DNA from: Bacillota bacterium
Lineage (GTDB): Bacteria > Bacillota > Bacilli > Paenibacillales > Paenibacillaceae
NCBI GenBank assembly: GCA_023460795.1
Contig: JAEWPC010000005.1
Location: 62,001 to 126,000, forward strand
Direction: 5' to 3'
DNA: 64,000 nucleotides
The translations under genes were made by a program, and so were the position numbers. Positions 17,342 through 25,479 of the stretch are shown piece by piece. How positions within the stretch are numbered: the first letter of the stretch is position 1; each line of letters begins with the position of its first letter. The notes under the pieces were generated by a model. It searched no databases. It saw only the letters and a program-made list of their open reading frames with translations, and had not been told where the DNA came from.

Positions 17342-18580
17342 ATGAAGGACTACGGAATGGTCATCGTCGGAGCCGGCGAAGCAGGTGCCCGCGCGGCCGT
17401 TGAGCTCCGGACGCAGGGCTGGTCGGGTCCAATTACGATGATTGGCAGCGAAAAGCTGAGGCCCTATGAGCGCCCGCCTCTATCCAAGCATCAATTATTT
17501 GAAGCCGGCGAACCCTCTCCAGTGACGATTGTAAGCGACGAGCGACTCGACGAGCATCAAATCCGTCTTATAACCGGAGATGCCGCCGTCCGAATCGATC
17601 GGAAGGCTCGTTTCGTAGAGCTGGCGAGCGGACTTCAAGTGCCGTATGAACGCTTGCTGCTCGCGACCGGAGCGAATCCTCGGAAATTGCTCGCGAAAGG
17701 GAATGCCGCAGAGGAAATGCTGTACCTTCGCACATTCGGAGATGCGCTTCGACTGCGGGAGAGGCTGCAATCGGGCAAACGGGTGGCGGTCATCGGCGGC
17801 GGGTTTATTGGCCTTGAGGTTGCGGCCAGCGCCATCGCCAAAGGCTGCGAGGTTACGCTGATCGAGGTCGCGCCTCGGATTTTAATGCGCGGCGTGCCGG
17901 AGCAAATCGCCGCCATGGTAGAAGCCAGACATCGCGCCGCGGGAGTGCGCTTCAACATCGGCGTCATGATCGACAGCGTGGATAAATTCGGCGAAGAATA
18001 CGTTATTTCGCTGGCCGATGGCACTTCCATTCGTTGCGATTCGATCGTTACCGGAATCGGGGCAGTCCCGGAAACAACGCTGGCTGTCGACAGCGGGCTG
18101 GATGTCGATAACGGCGTCAAGGTAAACGAGCAGCTCGTTACGAGCGATCCGTACATCTTCGCAGCCGGTGACTGCTGTTCATTCCCTCATCCGTTCTATG
18201 GCGGTAGAAGAATTCGGTTGGAAGCTTGGCGCAACGCGCAGGATCAAGGGACTCACGCGGCAGGCAATATGCTGGGCAACGAAGTCCCTTACGCAGCATT
18301 GCCATGGTTCTGGTCCGATCAATACGATCAAACGCTTCAAGTGGCGGGATTGTCGGATAGCACAGACACGACCGTGGAACGCAATTTGGGAGAGGCAGGC
18401 AAGCTCTTTTTCCACCTTTCGAATGAAGGTAGACTTGTATCCGTCAGCGGCATGGGCCCTACAGGCGCGTTCGCGAAGGAGTTTCGGATGGCGGAGATGC
18501 TGATCGAGAAGCAAGCGAAGCCGGAGCCTGCAGCTCTGGCGGATTCCTCCAGAAAATTAAAAGAGCTGCTGCGCGGTTGA
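17342..18580 (+). CDS. FAD-dependent ferredoxin reductase (MocF-like; rhodocoxin/putidaredoxin reductase family)
   Basis: 412 aa. An FAD-binding GAGEAG motif lies at 10-15, LRPYERPPLSKHQL follows the family pattern for class-IIB oxygenase reductases, and the NAD-binding GGGFIGLEVA is near residue 155. IFAAGDCC closes the FAD site. It moves electrons from NAD(P)H to the Rieske ferredoxin encoded directly before it. GAAGGAG precedes the ATG. It completes the reductase-ferredoxin-oxygenase triad. Confidence 0.92.
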   Translation: MKDYGMVIVGAGEAGARAAVELRTQGWSGPITMIGSEKLRPYERPPLSKHQLFEAGEPSPVTIVSDERLDEHQIRLITGDAAVRIDRKARFVELASGLQVPYERLLLATGANPRKLLAKGNAAEEMLYLRTFGDALRLRERLQSGKRVAVIGGGFIGLEVAASAIAKGCEVTLIEVAPRILMRGVPEQIAAMVEARHRAAGVRFNIGVMIDSVDKFGEEYVISLADGTSIRCDSIVTGIGAVPETTLAVDSGLDVDNGVKVNEQLVTSDPYIFAAGDCCSFPHPFYGGRRIRLEAWRNAQDQGTHAAGNMLGNEVPYAALPWFWSDQYDQTLQVAGLSDSTDTTVERNLGEAGKLFFHLSNEGRLVSVSGMGPTGAFAKEFRMAEMLIEKQAKPEPAALADSSRKLKELLRG

Positions 18581-18608
18581 TTTGCAGTCGCTTGAAAGGA
18601 ATAAACCA

Positions 18609-19595
18609 ATGAAATATAACGCGTTCGGAAAATTAGGGACCTCGGTGTCCCGTTTAGGTTTTGGAGCGATGGGCTTAGGCGGCTCCTTCGGCCAATACGA
18701 CGAGAAGGATTTGGTTCGTTCGGTTTTGCACAGCATGGAAAAAGGCGTCAATATGATCGATACCGCGCGCAATTACGGAGATTCCGAGCGTATTCTCGGC
18801 TTGGCGCTGAAAGAGTGGAAGGGCGATCGTCCGTTCATCGCGTCCAAAATCCAATCGAAAGGACCGGGCAACTTAGGCTGGGGTCAGCCGATCCCCGTCG
18901 AGACAGCTTTTCCGAAGGGCTGGCTCAGAGAGAGCACGGAAACTTCGCTTCGGCTGCTTGGCGTGGAGACGATCGATCTGATGCAGCTTCACCAGTATTG
19001 GCCGCAATGGGACCGCGTGGACTACTGGATGGATGAGTTGATGCAGCTGAAGCAAGAGGGGAAAATCCGCGGCATCGGCATTTCCGTCCCGGATCAGCGG
19101 CATGATATTGTTCTCTCGCTCGTGCAAAGCGGGAAAATCGATTCCGTGCAAACCGTGTTTCATATCTTCGATCCGCTGCCGCTCGATTGTCTCATTCCGA
19201 TTGCCCAAGAGAACAACGTGGCGATCATTGCGAGATGTATATTGGACGAAGGCGGGCTGACTGGATTTTTGCAGGAGGATACCGTATTCGGAGAGGGCGA
19301 TTTCCGCCAATCGTACTTCGAATATTTACCGCGCCGCCTGTACATCGAACGCGTCAACCGGCTGAAGGAAGCGTACGTGCCGAAATACGCGAACAGCCTT
19401 GCCGAGCTGGCGATCAAATTCGTACTGCACCACCCTGGCGTGACGACCGCCATCAGCTCTATGCATGTGCCGCAGTATGCGGACGAGAACATCGCCGCCG
19501 TCGATCGCGAGCCGTTGCCCGAAGAAGTGTTCGAGGAAATCAGACGACATCACAGATGGGTGAGGAACTTCTATGAGACCAAGTACTGGAACTAA
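18609..19595 (+). CDS. Aldo/keto reductase family protein
   Basis: 328 aa TIM barrel of the AKR superfamily. LGTSVSRLGFGAMGLGG, DTARNYGDSERILG (Asp/Tyr of the catalytic tetrad), SKIQ (Lys region) and LMQLHQYWPQ (His) are recognisable. ATG at 18609 follows GAAAGGA. It overlaps the next gene by 23 nt, so the two are translationally linked. In this setting it could oxidise or reduce an inosose or inosamine intermediate; the substrate is not known. Confidence 0.87.
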   Translation: MKYNAFGKLGTSVSRLGFGAMGLGGSFGQYDEKDLVRSVLHSMEKGVNMIDTARNYGDSERILGLALKEWKGDRPFIASKIQSKGPGNLGWGQPIPVETAFPKGWLRESTETSLRLLGVETIDLMQLHQYWPQWDRVDYWMDELMQLKQEGKIRGIGISVPDQRHDIVLSLVQSGKIDSVQTVFHIFDPLPLDCLIPIAQENNVAIIARCILDEGGLTGFLQEDTVFGEGDFRQSYFEYLPRRLYIERVNRLKEAYVPKYANSLAELAIKFVLHHPGVTTAISSMHVPQYADENIAAVDREPLPEEVFEEIRRHHRWVRNFYETKYWN

Positions 19596-20460
19596 AGTAT
19601 GGTGGTCGGAGCTGCTTCCTTACGAGTTCAGAAGACGATTGGACGAATGTCCGATCGTCTATTTGCCGCTGGGCTTGTGCGAGCCTCATGGCCAGGTCAG
19701 CGCGTTCGGATTGGATACGATCAAAGCGGAGTGGCTATGCCAGAGAGCGGCTGAGGCCATAGGAGGCGTCGTTGCGCCCACCATGGGCTACCACATTCAC
19801 GAATCGGGCTATCATGCCAGGTGGCTGGAGGAAGAGATAGGCGAGGAAAATCCGCATATGACCGGCATTCCGCCGTTTCTTTTCATCCATCTGTTTCTTT
19901 ATCAAGTGAGAGCGTTCGTCAATGCGGGTTTCCGCAAAATCGTCGTTCTGTCCGGTCACAGCGGAGGCAACCAGTACGATTTGAGACGGGCGGCGGAACG
20001 CTTTATGCGCCAATTTCCTCAAGTGGACATATGGGTCCGCAGCGATCCGGAGCTTGTCGAAGGGCTGTACGAAGGAGATCATGCAGGCAAATTCGAAATT
20101 TCGCAGCTCATGTACATTCGTCCGGAGCTCATCGAGATGGATAAGGCGGCATTGCAGCATGAGGCAGGTTCGGGCGGTCGTCTGGCGCTCGGCGCGGATG
20201 CGGAAGAGTCGAGTCCAGAGCTGGGCCGCCGGATTATGGAGGCGTGCTTGGACACGGTCGTGAAGGAAGCGTCCCGCATGAAGGCAGAAGCTTCGGGGGG
20301 AGCGGGTGAAGCGGCTATTACTCGGATCTCCTATGCGCAAATGGAGGCGATCTGGAGCGATGTGCGGCAAGAGGCCGACGAATGGGCGACCGCCCGGCCG
20401 TGGCCGACCCAATACGCGGTATCATCGACGTCCCAATGGAAGCCCTATGAACGGATTTAA
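19573..20460 (+). CDS. Creatininase-superfamily metal-dependent amidohydrolase/hydrolase
   Basis: 295 aa. The family's metal ligands are present: Glu37 and His39 in GLCEPHGQ, Asp48 in GLDT, His129 in LSGHSGG and Glu175 in GDHAGKFEISQ. Superfamily members cleave C-N or C-C bonds; besides creatininase and formamide hydrolases, the Thermotoga inositol pathway enzyme IolN (3-dehydro-scyllo-inosose hydrolase) belongs here, as I recall. At the end of a moc-like operon, hydrolytic opening of an oxidised inositol ring, or removal of an amide-type group, is a reasonable guess. The ATG is preceded by GAGG inside the AKR gene. Confidence 0.85.
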   Translation: MRPSTGTKVWWSELLPYEFRRRLDECPIVYLPLGLCEPHGQVSAFGLDTIKAEWLCQRAAEAIGGVVAPTMGYHIHESGYHARWLEEEIGEENPHMTGIPPFLFIHLFLYQVRAFVNAGFRKIVVLSGHSGGNQYDLRRAAERFMRQFPQVDIWVRSDPELVEGLYEGDHAGKFEISQLMYIRPELIEMDKAALQHEAGSGGRLALGADAEESSPELGRRIMEACLDTVVKEASRMKAEASGGAGEAAITRISYAQMEAIWSDVRQEADEWATARPWPTQYAVSSTSQWKPYERI

Positions 20461-20476
20461 GGCTTCAGTGCTCAAG

Positions 20477-20500
20477 CACGCCGAAAGCGAGGCGTGTTTT
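20477..20500 (+). terminator. Small terminator after the creatininase-family gene
   Basis: CACGCC and GGCGTG form a 6-bp stem with an 8-nt loop, followed by four T. Confidence 0.6.
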
Positions 20501-20524
20501 ATCCGTACATGCATACAAATTACG

Positions 20525-20567
20525 AATACATCGCCTGTGGCCTAAACGCCACGACGATGTATTTTTT
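20525..20567. terminator. Strong terminator ending the moc-like cluster
   Basis: AATACATCG pairs with CGATGTATT around an inner GTGGC/GCCAC helix, followed by a T-run. It lies between the creatininase-family gene and the convergent copper lipoprotein gene and may serve both strands. Confidence 0.85.
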
Positions 20568-20612
20568 AACCGGCGAACTGAATAAGAAAGAATCAATCCT
20601 TCAAGAATATGG

Positions 20613-20957
20613 CTAGAATTCTTCGACGATTATGGTGCCTACCATATCAGCATGCCCTTTGCCGCACATGGTAGAGCACCTATATTCGAATTTTCCGACT
20701 TGATCAGCAGTGAAAGTAACCGTTTTATACTTGTTGATTTCTTGATCGTAACCGTCAATGTGAATGGTGTGATACCCTTTGCTGTTTTTCAGCTTAATGC
20801 TAACGGTCTCGCCCTTTTTCAGTTTATTTTCCTTCAAGTCGAACTCGTAGTTTTTCGCGTTGATCGTGATTGCCTTGGTATCGCTTTTATTCATGCATCC
20901 GGTAATCATAATCGTCGCCGATAACACGAGACCGAGTAAAAGCAACCGCTTTTTCAT
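20613..20957 (-). CDS. Cupredoxin-like lipoprotein with CuA-type metal motif
   Basis: 114 aa. The signal peptide ends in lipobox ITGC (Cys21), so the protein is anchored outside the membrane. The C-terminal cupredoxin domain holds CSTMCGKGHADM, the C-x3-C-x3-H-x2-M pattern of cytochrome-oxidase subunit II CuA sites, with an upstream GYHTIHI supplying histidines. No transmembrane oxidase anchor or partner genes are present, so it is a free-standing copper protein, perhaps for electron transfer or copper delivery. ATG at 20957 has AAGGAGG at good spacing. Confidence 0.85.
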   Translation of the reverse strand: MKKRLLLLGLVLSATIMITGCMNKSDTKAITINAKNYEFDLKENKLKKGETVSIKLKNSKGYHTIHIDGYDQEINKYKTVTFTADQVGKFEYRCSTMCGKGHADMVGTIIVEEF

Positions 20958-21014
20958 ATTCTTATCCTCCTTGTACACCTGTTCTACCAACCGCACCATT
21001 CAGGAGGTTCGATC

Positions 21015-21353
21015 ATGATCAATGATTCCGATCTAAAGCATCTGCAACGTTGTATGGAATTGGCACGGGCAGCTCTGGAGGTTGGCGATGAGCCATTCGG
21101 TTCAGTCCTTGTTTCCGCTGATGGAGTTGTGCTTGCGGAAGCCCACGGTTGGGTGGGATTGGGGCGGATTGTGTATGCAAGTTCCTCCGAGCAGTTGGCA
21201 CAATGGCTGAGTGAAATGGGGGTTGCCGCATCGCGCGTTCGTAACCTTAGGATTCAAGATGTCATTCGTGATACGGTCGTAGACGGTCCTGTTCCCGAAC
21301 TCGCTGACCAAGTCAGGGAGCTGCATCGTCAATTTTACAGCACATCAAAATGA
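21015..21353 (+). pseudogene. Nucleoside/cytidine deaminase-like gene with internal deletion of the zinc site
   Basis: The 112-aa frame is open and has a good ribosome binding site (AGGAGG), but it jumps from LARAALEVGDEPFGSVLVSADGVVLAE directly to AHGWVGLGRIVYASS. In intact relatives (about 155-160 aa) the roughly 45-50 residues between these segments contain the zinc/catalytic HPE and CPMC motifs. Both are absent, so the product cannot be a working deaminase. The deletion kept the reading frame. It starts 57 nt from the divergent lipoprotein gene. Confidence 0.8.
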
Positions 21354-21450
21354 GCAATATATCAACTTAGGGCGGGAGCGATTTCGTAATGACGGCCATC
21401 GAGGTGTATGATAGAGAGTGAGACTGTAGGAGAACTTGGAGGTCATCCAT

Positions 21451-21918
21451 TTGTTCTATGTCATTATGCTTGGCGTCGTTCTGCTGGATCAAGCCGCTAA
21501 GGTGTGGGTACGGTTGGAGATGGAAGTGGGGCAATCGATCCCGGTATGGGACGGGTTCCAATTGACGTCATTCCGAAATTCAGGGGCGATGGGAAGCAGC
21601 TTCGAAGGATATGGCAGATGGTTCATTATTCCGGCTGTTCTGGTCTTGATTTGGTTTGTTGATTCTATCCGTAGAGGCATTCTGAACGGGATCTTGCTGA
21701 AAGTCGGAGCGGCTATTTTCGCCGGCGGCGCGATCGGCAATGCGATCGATCGGCTGCTCTTCGGGCAGGTAACGGACTTCCTGGACTTCGGCAGAGGAGT
21801 CTCGAACCTCGCGGACCATGCGATCAGCTTAGGCTTGCTGCTCATTCTTCTTCAAGAGCTTGTCATTCGTCCGATACGGCGGAAAATGAGGAAGCTATCG
21901 ATTAGGCATTGCAACTAA
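21451..21918 (+). CDS. LspA-like signal peptidase II family protein
   Basis: 155 aa, four predicted membrane helices. The catalytic aspartate motifs GNAIDRLLFG and SNLADHAI are close to the canonical GNxxDR and FNxAD motifs of lipoprotein signal peptidase, and SFRNSGAMGSS matches the conserved N-terminal loop. TTG at 21451 is chosen because GGAGG lies eight bases ahead; the TTG five codons upstream has none. It is not in the usual lspA-rluD context, so it is probably a second, specialised LspA paralogue. Confidence 0.8.
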   Translation: MFYVIMLGVVLLDQAAKVWVRLEMEVGQSIPVWDGFQLTSFRNSGAMGSSFEGYGRWFIIPAVLVLIWFVDSIRRGILNGILLKVGAAIFAGGAIGNAIDRLLFGQVTDFLDFGRGVSNLADHAISLGLLLILLQELVIRPIRRKMRKLSIRHCN

Positions 21919-21961
21919 CATACATTGGGGTATCCGCTGATTACGGGGTATAGCAAGACGA

Positions 21962-22002
21962 GGTCCGATTAGCTTGATTGTGAAGCTAATGCGGGCCTTT
22001 TC
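21962..22002 (+). terminator. Terminator after the LspA-like gene
   Basis: GGTCCG-ATTAGCTT pairs with AAGCTAAT-CGGGCC (one unpaired GC step), loop 7 nt, followed by four T. Confidence 0.8.
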
Positions 22003-22039
22003 ATTTGCTCGCGTAGAATATACGCCTCTCTTATTGGTT

Positions 22040-22056
22040 AGTATAATAATTATACT
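22040..22056. promoter_or_regulatory. Palindromic operator at the hxlR-type gene promoter
   Basis: AGTATAAT and ATTATACT form a perfect 8+8 palindrome with one central base. It abuts the -35 box, as expected for an autoregulated HxlR-family gene. Confidence 0.6.
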
Positions 22057-22083
22057 TGATATATAAACTATATTAGATATAAT
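22056..22083 (+). promoter_or_regulatory. Sigma-A promoter of the hxlR-dsbA-type operon
   Basis: TTGATA, 16-nt spacer, TATAAT (exact -10). It lies about 22 nt ahead of the regulator's ATG. Confidence 0.7.
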
Positions 22084-22104
22084 GATTGCAGAGAGAGGTG
22101 GTTC

Positions 22105-22425
22105 ATGATGATTCAGATTTGTCCGAACTTAGAGTATTCGTTTCAAATTTTGGGCAAGAAATGGAACGGTTTGATTGTGCACTACTTATCGCTTGTTCCG
22201 AACCACGAAGCTCACTTCTCCGACTTAAAGAGGGATTTGCCGGAAATTACGCCAAGGGCACTATCTCTAAAATTGATGGAGCTTCAGGAGTATGGATTAA
22301 TCGGAAAGGAAGTAAAGGCCGGCACGCCAGTAATCATTTCGTATATTTTAACGGAAAAAGGAAGAACTTTGGCGGAGGCGCTCAAGCCTGTCCAACAGTG
22401 GGCGCAGCATTATAGAGACAGTTAA
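22105..22425 (+). CDS. HxlR-family winged-helix regulator with N-terminal cysteine
   Basis: 106 aa, HxlR fold (FQILGKKWNGLIVHYL ... HFSDLKRDLPEITPRALSLKLMELQEYGLI). A single Cys6 in MMIQICPNLEYSF is where redox-sensing members such as YodB and HypR carry their reactive cysteine. GAGAGAGGTGG precedes the start. It is followed after 17 nt by a thiol-disulfide oxidoreductase, so sensing of thiol or electrophile stress is likely. A larger overlapping frame at 22086 is not protein-like and is not used. Confidence 0.88.
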   Translation: MMIQICPNLEYSFQILGKKWNGLIVHYLSLVPNHEAHFSDLKRDLPEITPRALSLKLMELQEYGLIGKEVKAGTPVIISYILTEKGRTLAEALKPVQQWAQHYRDS

Positions 22426-22442
22426 TAGGGAGAGATCTTACT

Positions 22443-23357
22443 ATGAATAAAATGGTTTGCGATATAAATACGGGAGTATGCGGCGAAGTCGGGAACGAAA
22501 GCTTGGAAATCATTGATTTCAATCAACCTATACAGAAGATTGATTTATATTACTTCACCGATCCGATCTGCTCTCATTGCTGGGCATTGGAGCCGGTACT
22601 GCGGCGGTTTGAAGAGGAATACGGCCAATATTTCAAGCTTCGCACCGTAATGGGAGGACTACTTAAGAATTGGGATGGCTTCGCCGACGTTAAGAACGGA
22701 ATCCGAAGTCCCTCGGATGTAGCCGATCATTGGAGAGAAGTCGGGGAGCATTCCCGGATGCCGATTGACGGTTCCTTATGGCGGAACAACCCTATCCAGT
22801 CGTCGTATCCTGCTTCCCGCGTGTTCAAAGTCATCCAACGCGAAGACGAGGCGGCAGCGAGAACATTTTTGCGTCGCGCACGCGAGGCTGTGTTTGCCTT
22901 TAATCGGAACATTGGAGATAACCATGTCCTCGTCGACCTCGTTAATCAAATGGGTCTAGACGGAGCGGCAGTCGTTAAGGAAGCCGAAGGACAGGATGGC
23001 GTCGCATGGCTGGAGCAGGACTTTGCTCTTGCTGGATCGCTGGGCGCTCGTGGATTTCCGACGATTATGATGATCAACGAAGAGAAAAAAGGGGTCAAAA
23101 TAGTCGGCGCAAGACAGCTGGAGAGCTATGTTGACGCCCTGAAGCAAGTGTTGCCGAACGAAACGATCCAGCCCCGTCAAATTCCCGGTTTGCAGCAGAT
23201 GCTGAGGAGAGAAGGTCTGCTGTTCTCGAAGGAGATCGAGGTCCTGTACGACGTTCAAGCGGATGCCGTTGAAACGTATATTCACAAGGAACTGTCTGTG
23301 GACACTTTCACGGCTCATGAATTGCTAGGTGAATATTATATTGAAGGGCAAATATAG
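22443..23357 (+). CDS. DsbA-family thioredoxin-fold protein (SpxH/FrnE-like)
   Basis: 304 aa, cytoplasmic. The thioredoxin-like active site is Cys43-Ser-His-Cys46 in TDPICSHCWALEP, and the cis-Pro loop is RGFPTIMM. The helical insertion and C-terminal extension match the DsbA/FrnE group, which includes the ClpXP adaptor SpxH (YjbH). It is co-transcribed with the HxlR-type cysteine regulator, which fits a disulfide-stress role. An extra N-terminal cysteine pair (VCDINTGVC) is unusual and could bind metal or act in redox relay. Confidence 0.85.
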   Translation: MNKMVCDINTGVCGEVGNESLEIIDFNQPIQKIDLYYFTDPICSHCWALEPVLRRFEEEYGQYFKLRTVMGGLLKNWDGFADVKNGIRSPSDVADHWREVGEHSRMPIDGSLWRNNPIQSSYPASRVFKVIQREDEAAARTFLRRAREAVFAFNRNIGDNHVLVDLVNQMGLDGAAVVKEAEGQDGVAWLEQDFALAGSLGARGFPTIMMINEEKKGVKIVGARQLESYVDALKQVLPNETIQPRQIPGLQQMLRREGLLFSKEIEVLYDVQADAVETYIHKELSVDTFTAHELLGEYYIEGQI

Positions 23358-23365
23358 GTTTCCAA

Positions 23366-23410
23366 AGAGTAAAGCCTCTATCCCGATTAGCGGGGTAGAG
23401 GCTTTACTCT
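23366..23410. terminator. Long stem-loop between convergent genes
   Basis: AGAGTAAAGCCTCTA pairs with TAGAGGCTTTACTCT plus a further C-G extension, loop about 7 nt. No long T-run follows, but its place between convergent stops suits a bidirectional terminator. Confidence 0.7.
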
Positions 23411-23420
23411 CAACAATAAA

Positions 23421-25445
23421 CTAAAATTCAAAATCAAGGGTACCCTTGTCGGGCAATTCAAACGGACCCGGCGTGACATCCGCATCAGGTCTCTTCATTC
23501 CGTGGAAGTCGGAGTCCATACGATAGGGAGCGCCGTCCGGTTCCTCAAACTTCATATCGGCGTGATAAGTCTTGCCAAGCAGGTCGGTGGTAACCAACAT
23601 GGCGGAGGCTCCCCGAAGCCATTCGGGCTCATTGACCTGAATTCGCACTCTCCCTTGCGCAGGATGAATCTCAACTTTGATGCCGTTCTGCGAATAAATC
23701 TTCGCATGGGGTTCATGACGACTCGGCACCGCTTCGTTAAGATAAAGATTTCCGCCCATAGCCACCGGAAGAACGGCATTACCCATAAAGAAATCCTTTG
23801 CAGCATCGCCGAGCGCAGCGAGCTCTTCGTTGGTATATTCCCACAGTTGCTTCTCTTTAACGTTAGGATGCTTGTCGTAGCTCCCCAGCCCCACGGCATG
23901 CAGATAGCAAATGGAATTGTCCGGAACGCCATCCATGGCGGTTTTCCCATCTTCTCCGACCTCATCCCTTGGTTTCAGCGGAAGATGCTCGAAAAAGGTG
24001 ATGGGAACAGGCTCCATATTAGCGTCGTTATCCCCCAGGAAGATGTTGTTGTAGTACCTGTCATCGCCTCCGGTAATATTGGAGTACCCCGCCATCGCCG
24101 TCTCGTGAGGGAAGTGGTACGGCGTCGTTCGGGTAATCTCGGAACGAACGACGAATCTGCCTGCGAACAAGTTATGGGCGAACGCCCCGCCCTGTGCCAT
24201 GTTTCTGAAATTCATAGGGGAGAGGAACAGATTATGATCGACCATATATGGACCATGGCAAACTTCAACGAATAAGTCTTCGGATAGGTTGTCGAAAAAT
24301 ACATTGCGGCTGATTCGGGTACCTTGTGCCTGCCAATCAAGCCACAACGCACGATAGCAGCTATAGATCATATTTTCGTTAATTTGGGTATCCAGCGAGG
24401 CATGCAGTTTGATTCCCGCTACTTCGGCACCGTGTCTGAGCCGTTTGTGGTGGATATTGTATATGCGGTTTTTGTAGATGCGGCTGAAGGCCGCCCCCAT
24501 ATGACCCACAATACCTGCCTGTTCGCAATCATGAATCACGTTGCCTCGAACGATGTGACTGCCGACGGTATCCTTATGCCAGCCTGAGCGCAATGCTCGC
24601 AGAATAACCTCTTGCTCGCGTTGAGTACCGCCTTTCATATGCTTCTCCGAAGACTTGGCGTGACCCGTACCGATTGCGGTACCCAGGCTGATCCCCACGT
24701 TTTTGGATTCGCTGATGATATTGTTTTCTATAATCCACCCCTTGCTCCAGTGGGGTCCGATCAAGCCTTCCTGGTAGTCGGTAGGCGGCGCCCACCCCGG
24801 AGAGGCTTGACGAAGCGTGAATCCGCTTACGGTTATGTAGTTAAGTCCCGGCTTCTCGGGCCAGAAGCAATAAGGGCGGACACTGATTTCCACATTTTCC
24901 TTGCGAGGATCTTTATCGCCGAAATTAGCCCAGATCTTCGTTGTCGTAGAACCGACTTCGGCATGCCATTGCAACAGCGAGTCCTTGGGATATTTGGCCT
25001 CGGGCCAAACCTCGGGCTTGCGAACCTTGATGACGCTATCGCATTCATACAGAGATTTGCCATCCAGATAGACATCGCCGAGATGAACCGGGAAAGGCCC
25101 GTCGAACACCCAGTCTCCGCTCAACTCCACTTCGAAGGGATTACGAACGGAAAATAAGGAATTGGATACTTCCGTGCTCCAGACATCGTCTCCTTCAGAC
25201 TTCCAGTCGGTAATCCGTTCGGCTCCTGTAATCACGACTTCCCCGTCTCCTGCGGATCGATAGACGATCCTATGCTCCGCCGTTCCGCCATTAGCCGGGT
25301 TAACCCATTCCCTGTATACTCCGGAATGAACGATTACCGTATCGCCAGCCTTGGCGAGAGCCGCAGCGCGCGATAGGGTGCGAAAAGGTTGATCGGCTGT
25401 TCCTTGCAGCTGATCATTCCCCTGTATGGATACATGATATTCCAT
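23421..25445 (-). CDS. GH120-family beta-xylosidase (right-handed beta-helix)
   Basis: 674 aa, no signal peptide, so cytoplasmic. From MEYHVSIQGND on it follows the Thermoanaerobacterium XylC (GH120) layout: an N-terminal beta-helix (GDTVIVHSGVYREWV), WAPPTDYQEGLIGPHWSKGW, and LHASLDTQINEN. The two catalytic acids are visible as Asp370 in LWLDWQAQGTR and Glu394 in DLFVEVCHGPY, 24 residues apart (23 in XylC as remembered). It should release xylose from short xylo-oligosaccharides. The start follows AGGAGA, 34 nt after the stop of a TetR-type regulator on the same strand. Confidence 0.85.
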   Translation of the reverse strand: MEYHVSIQGNDQLQGTADQPFRTLSRAAALAKAGDTVIVHSGVYREWVNPANGGTAEHRIVYRSAGDGEVVITGAERITDWKSEGDDVWSTEVSNSLFSVRNPFEVELSGDWVFDGPFPVHLGDVYLDGKSLYECDSVIKVRKPEVWPEAKYPKDSLLQWHAEVGSTTTKIWANFGDKDPRKENVEISVRPYCFWPEKPGLNYITVSGFTLRQASPGWAPPTDYQEGLIGPHWSKGWIIENNIISESKNVGISLGTAIGTGHAKSSEKHMKGGTQREQEVILRALRSGWHKDTVGSHIVRGNVIHDCEQAGIVGHMGAAFSRIYKNRIYNIHHKRLRHGAEVAGIKLHASLDTQINENMIYSCYRALWLDWQAQGTRISRNVFFDNLSEDLFVEVCHGPYMVDHNLFLSPMNFRNMAQGGAFAHNLFAGRFVVRSEITRTTPYHFPHETAMAGYSNITGGDDRYYNNIFLGDNDANMEPVPITFFEHLPLKPRDEVGEDGKTAMDGVPDNSICYLHAVGLGSYDKHPNVKEKQLWEYTNEELAALGDAAKDFFMGNAVLPVAMGGNLYLNEAVPSRHEPHAKIYSQNGIKVEIHPAQGRVRIQVNEPEWLRGASAMLVTTDLLGKTYHADMKFEEPDGAPYRMDSDFHGMKRPDADVTPGPFELPDKGTLDFEF

Positions 25446-25479
25446 GACAACGTCTCCTATAAGATCAATGTTGTTTTTG

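Noticed and set aside
22086..22415. Alternative 109-codon frame over the HxlR gene
   Set aside because: The other frame encodes a complete HxlR winged helix with its own ribosome binding site.
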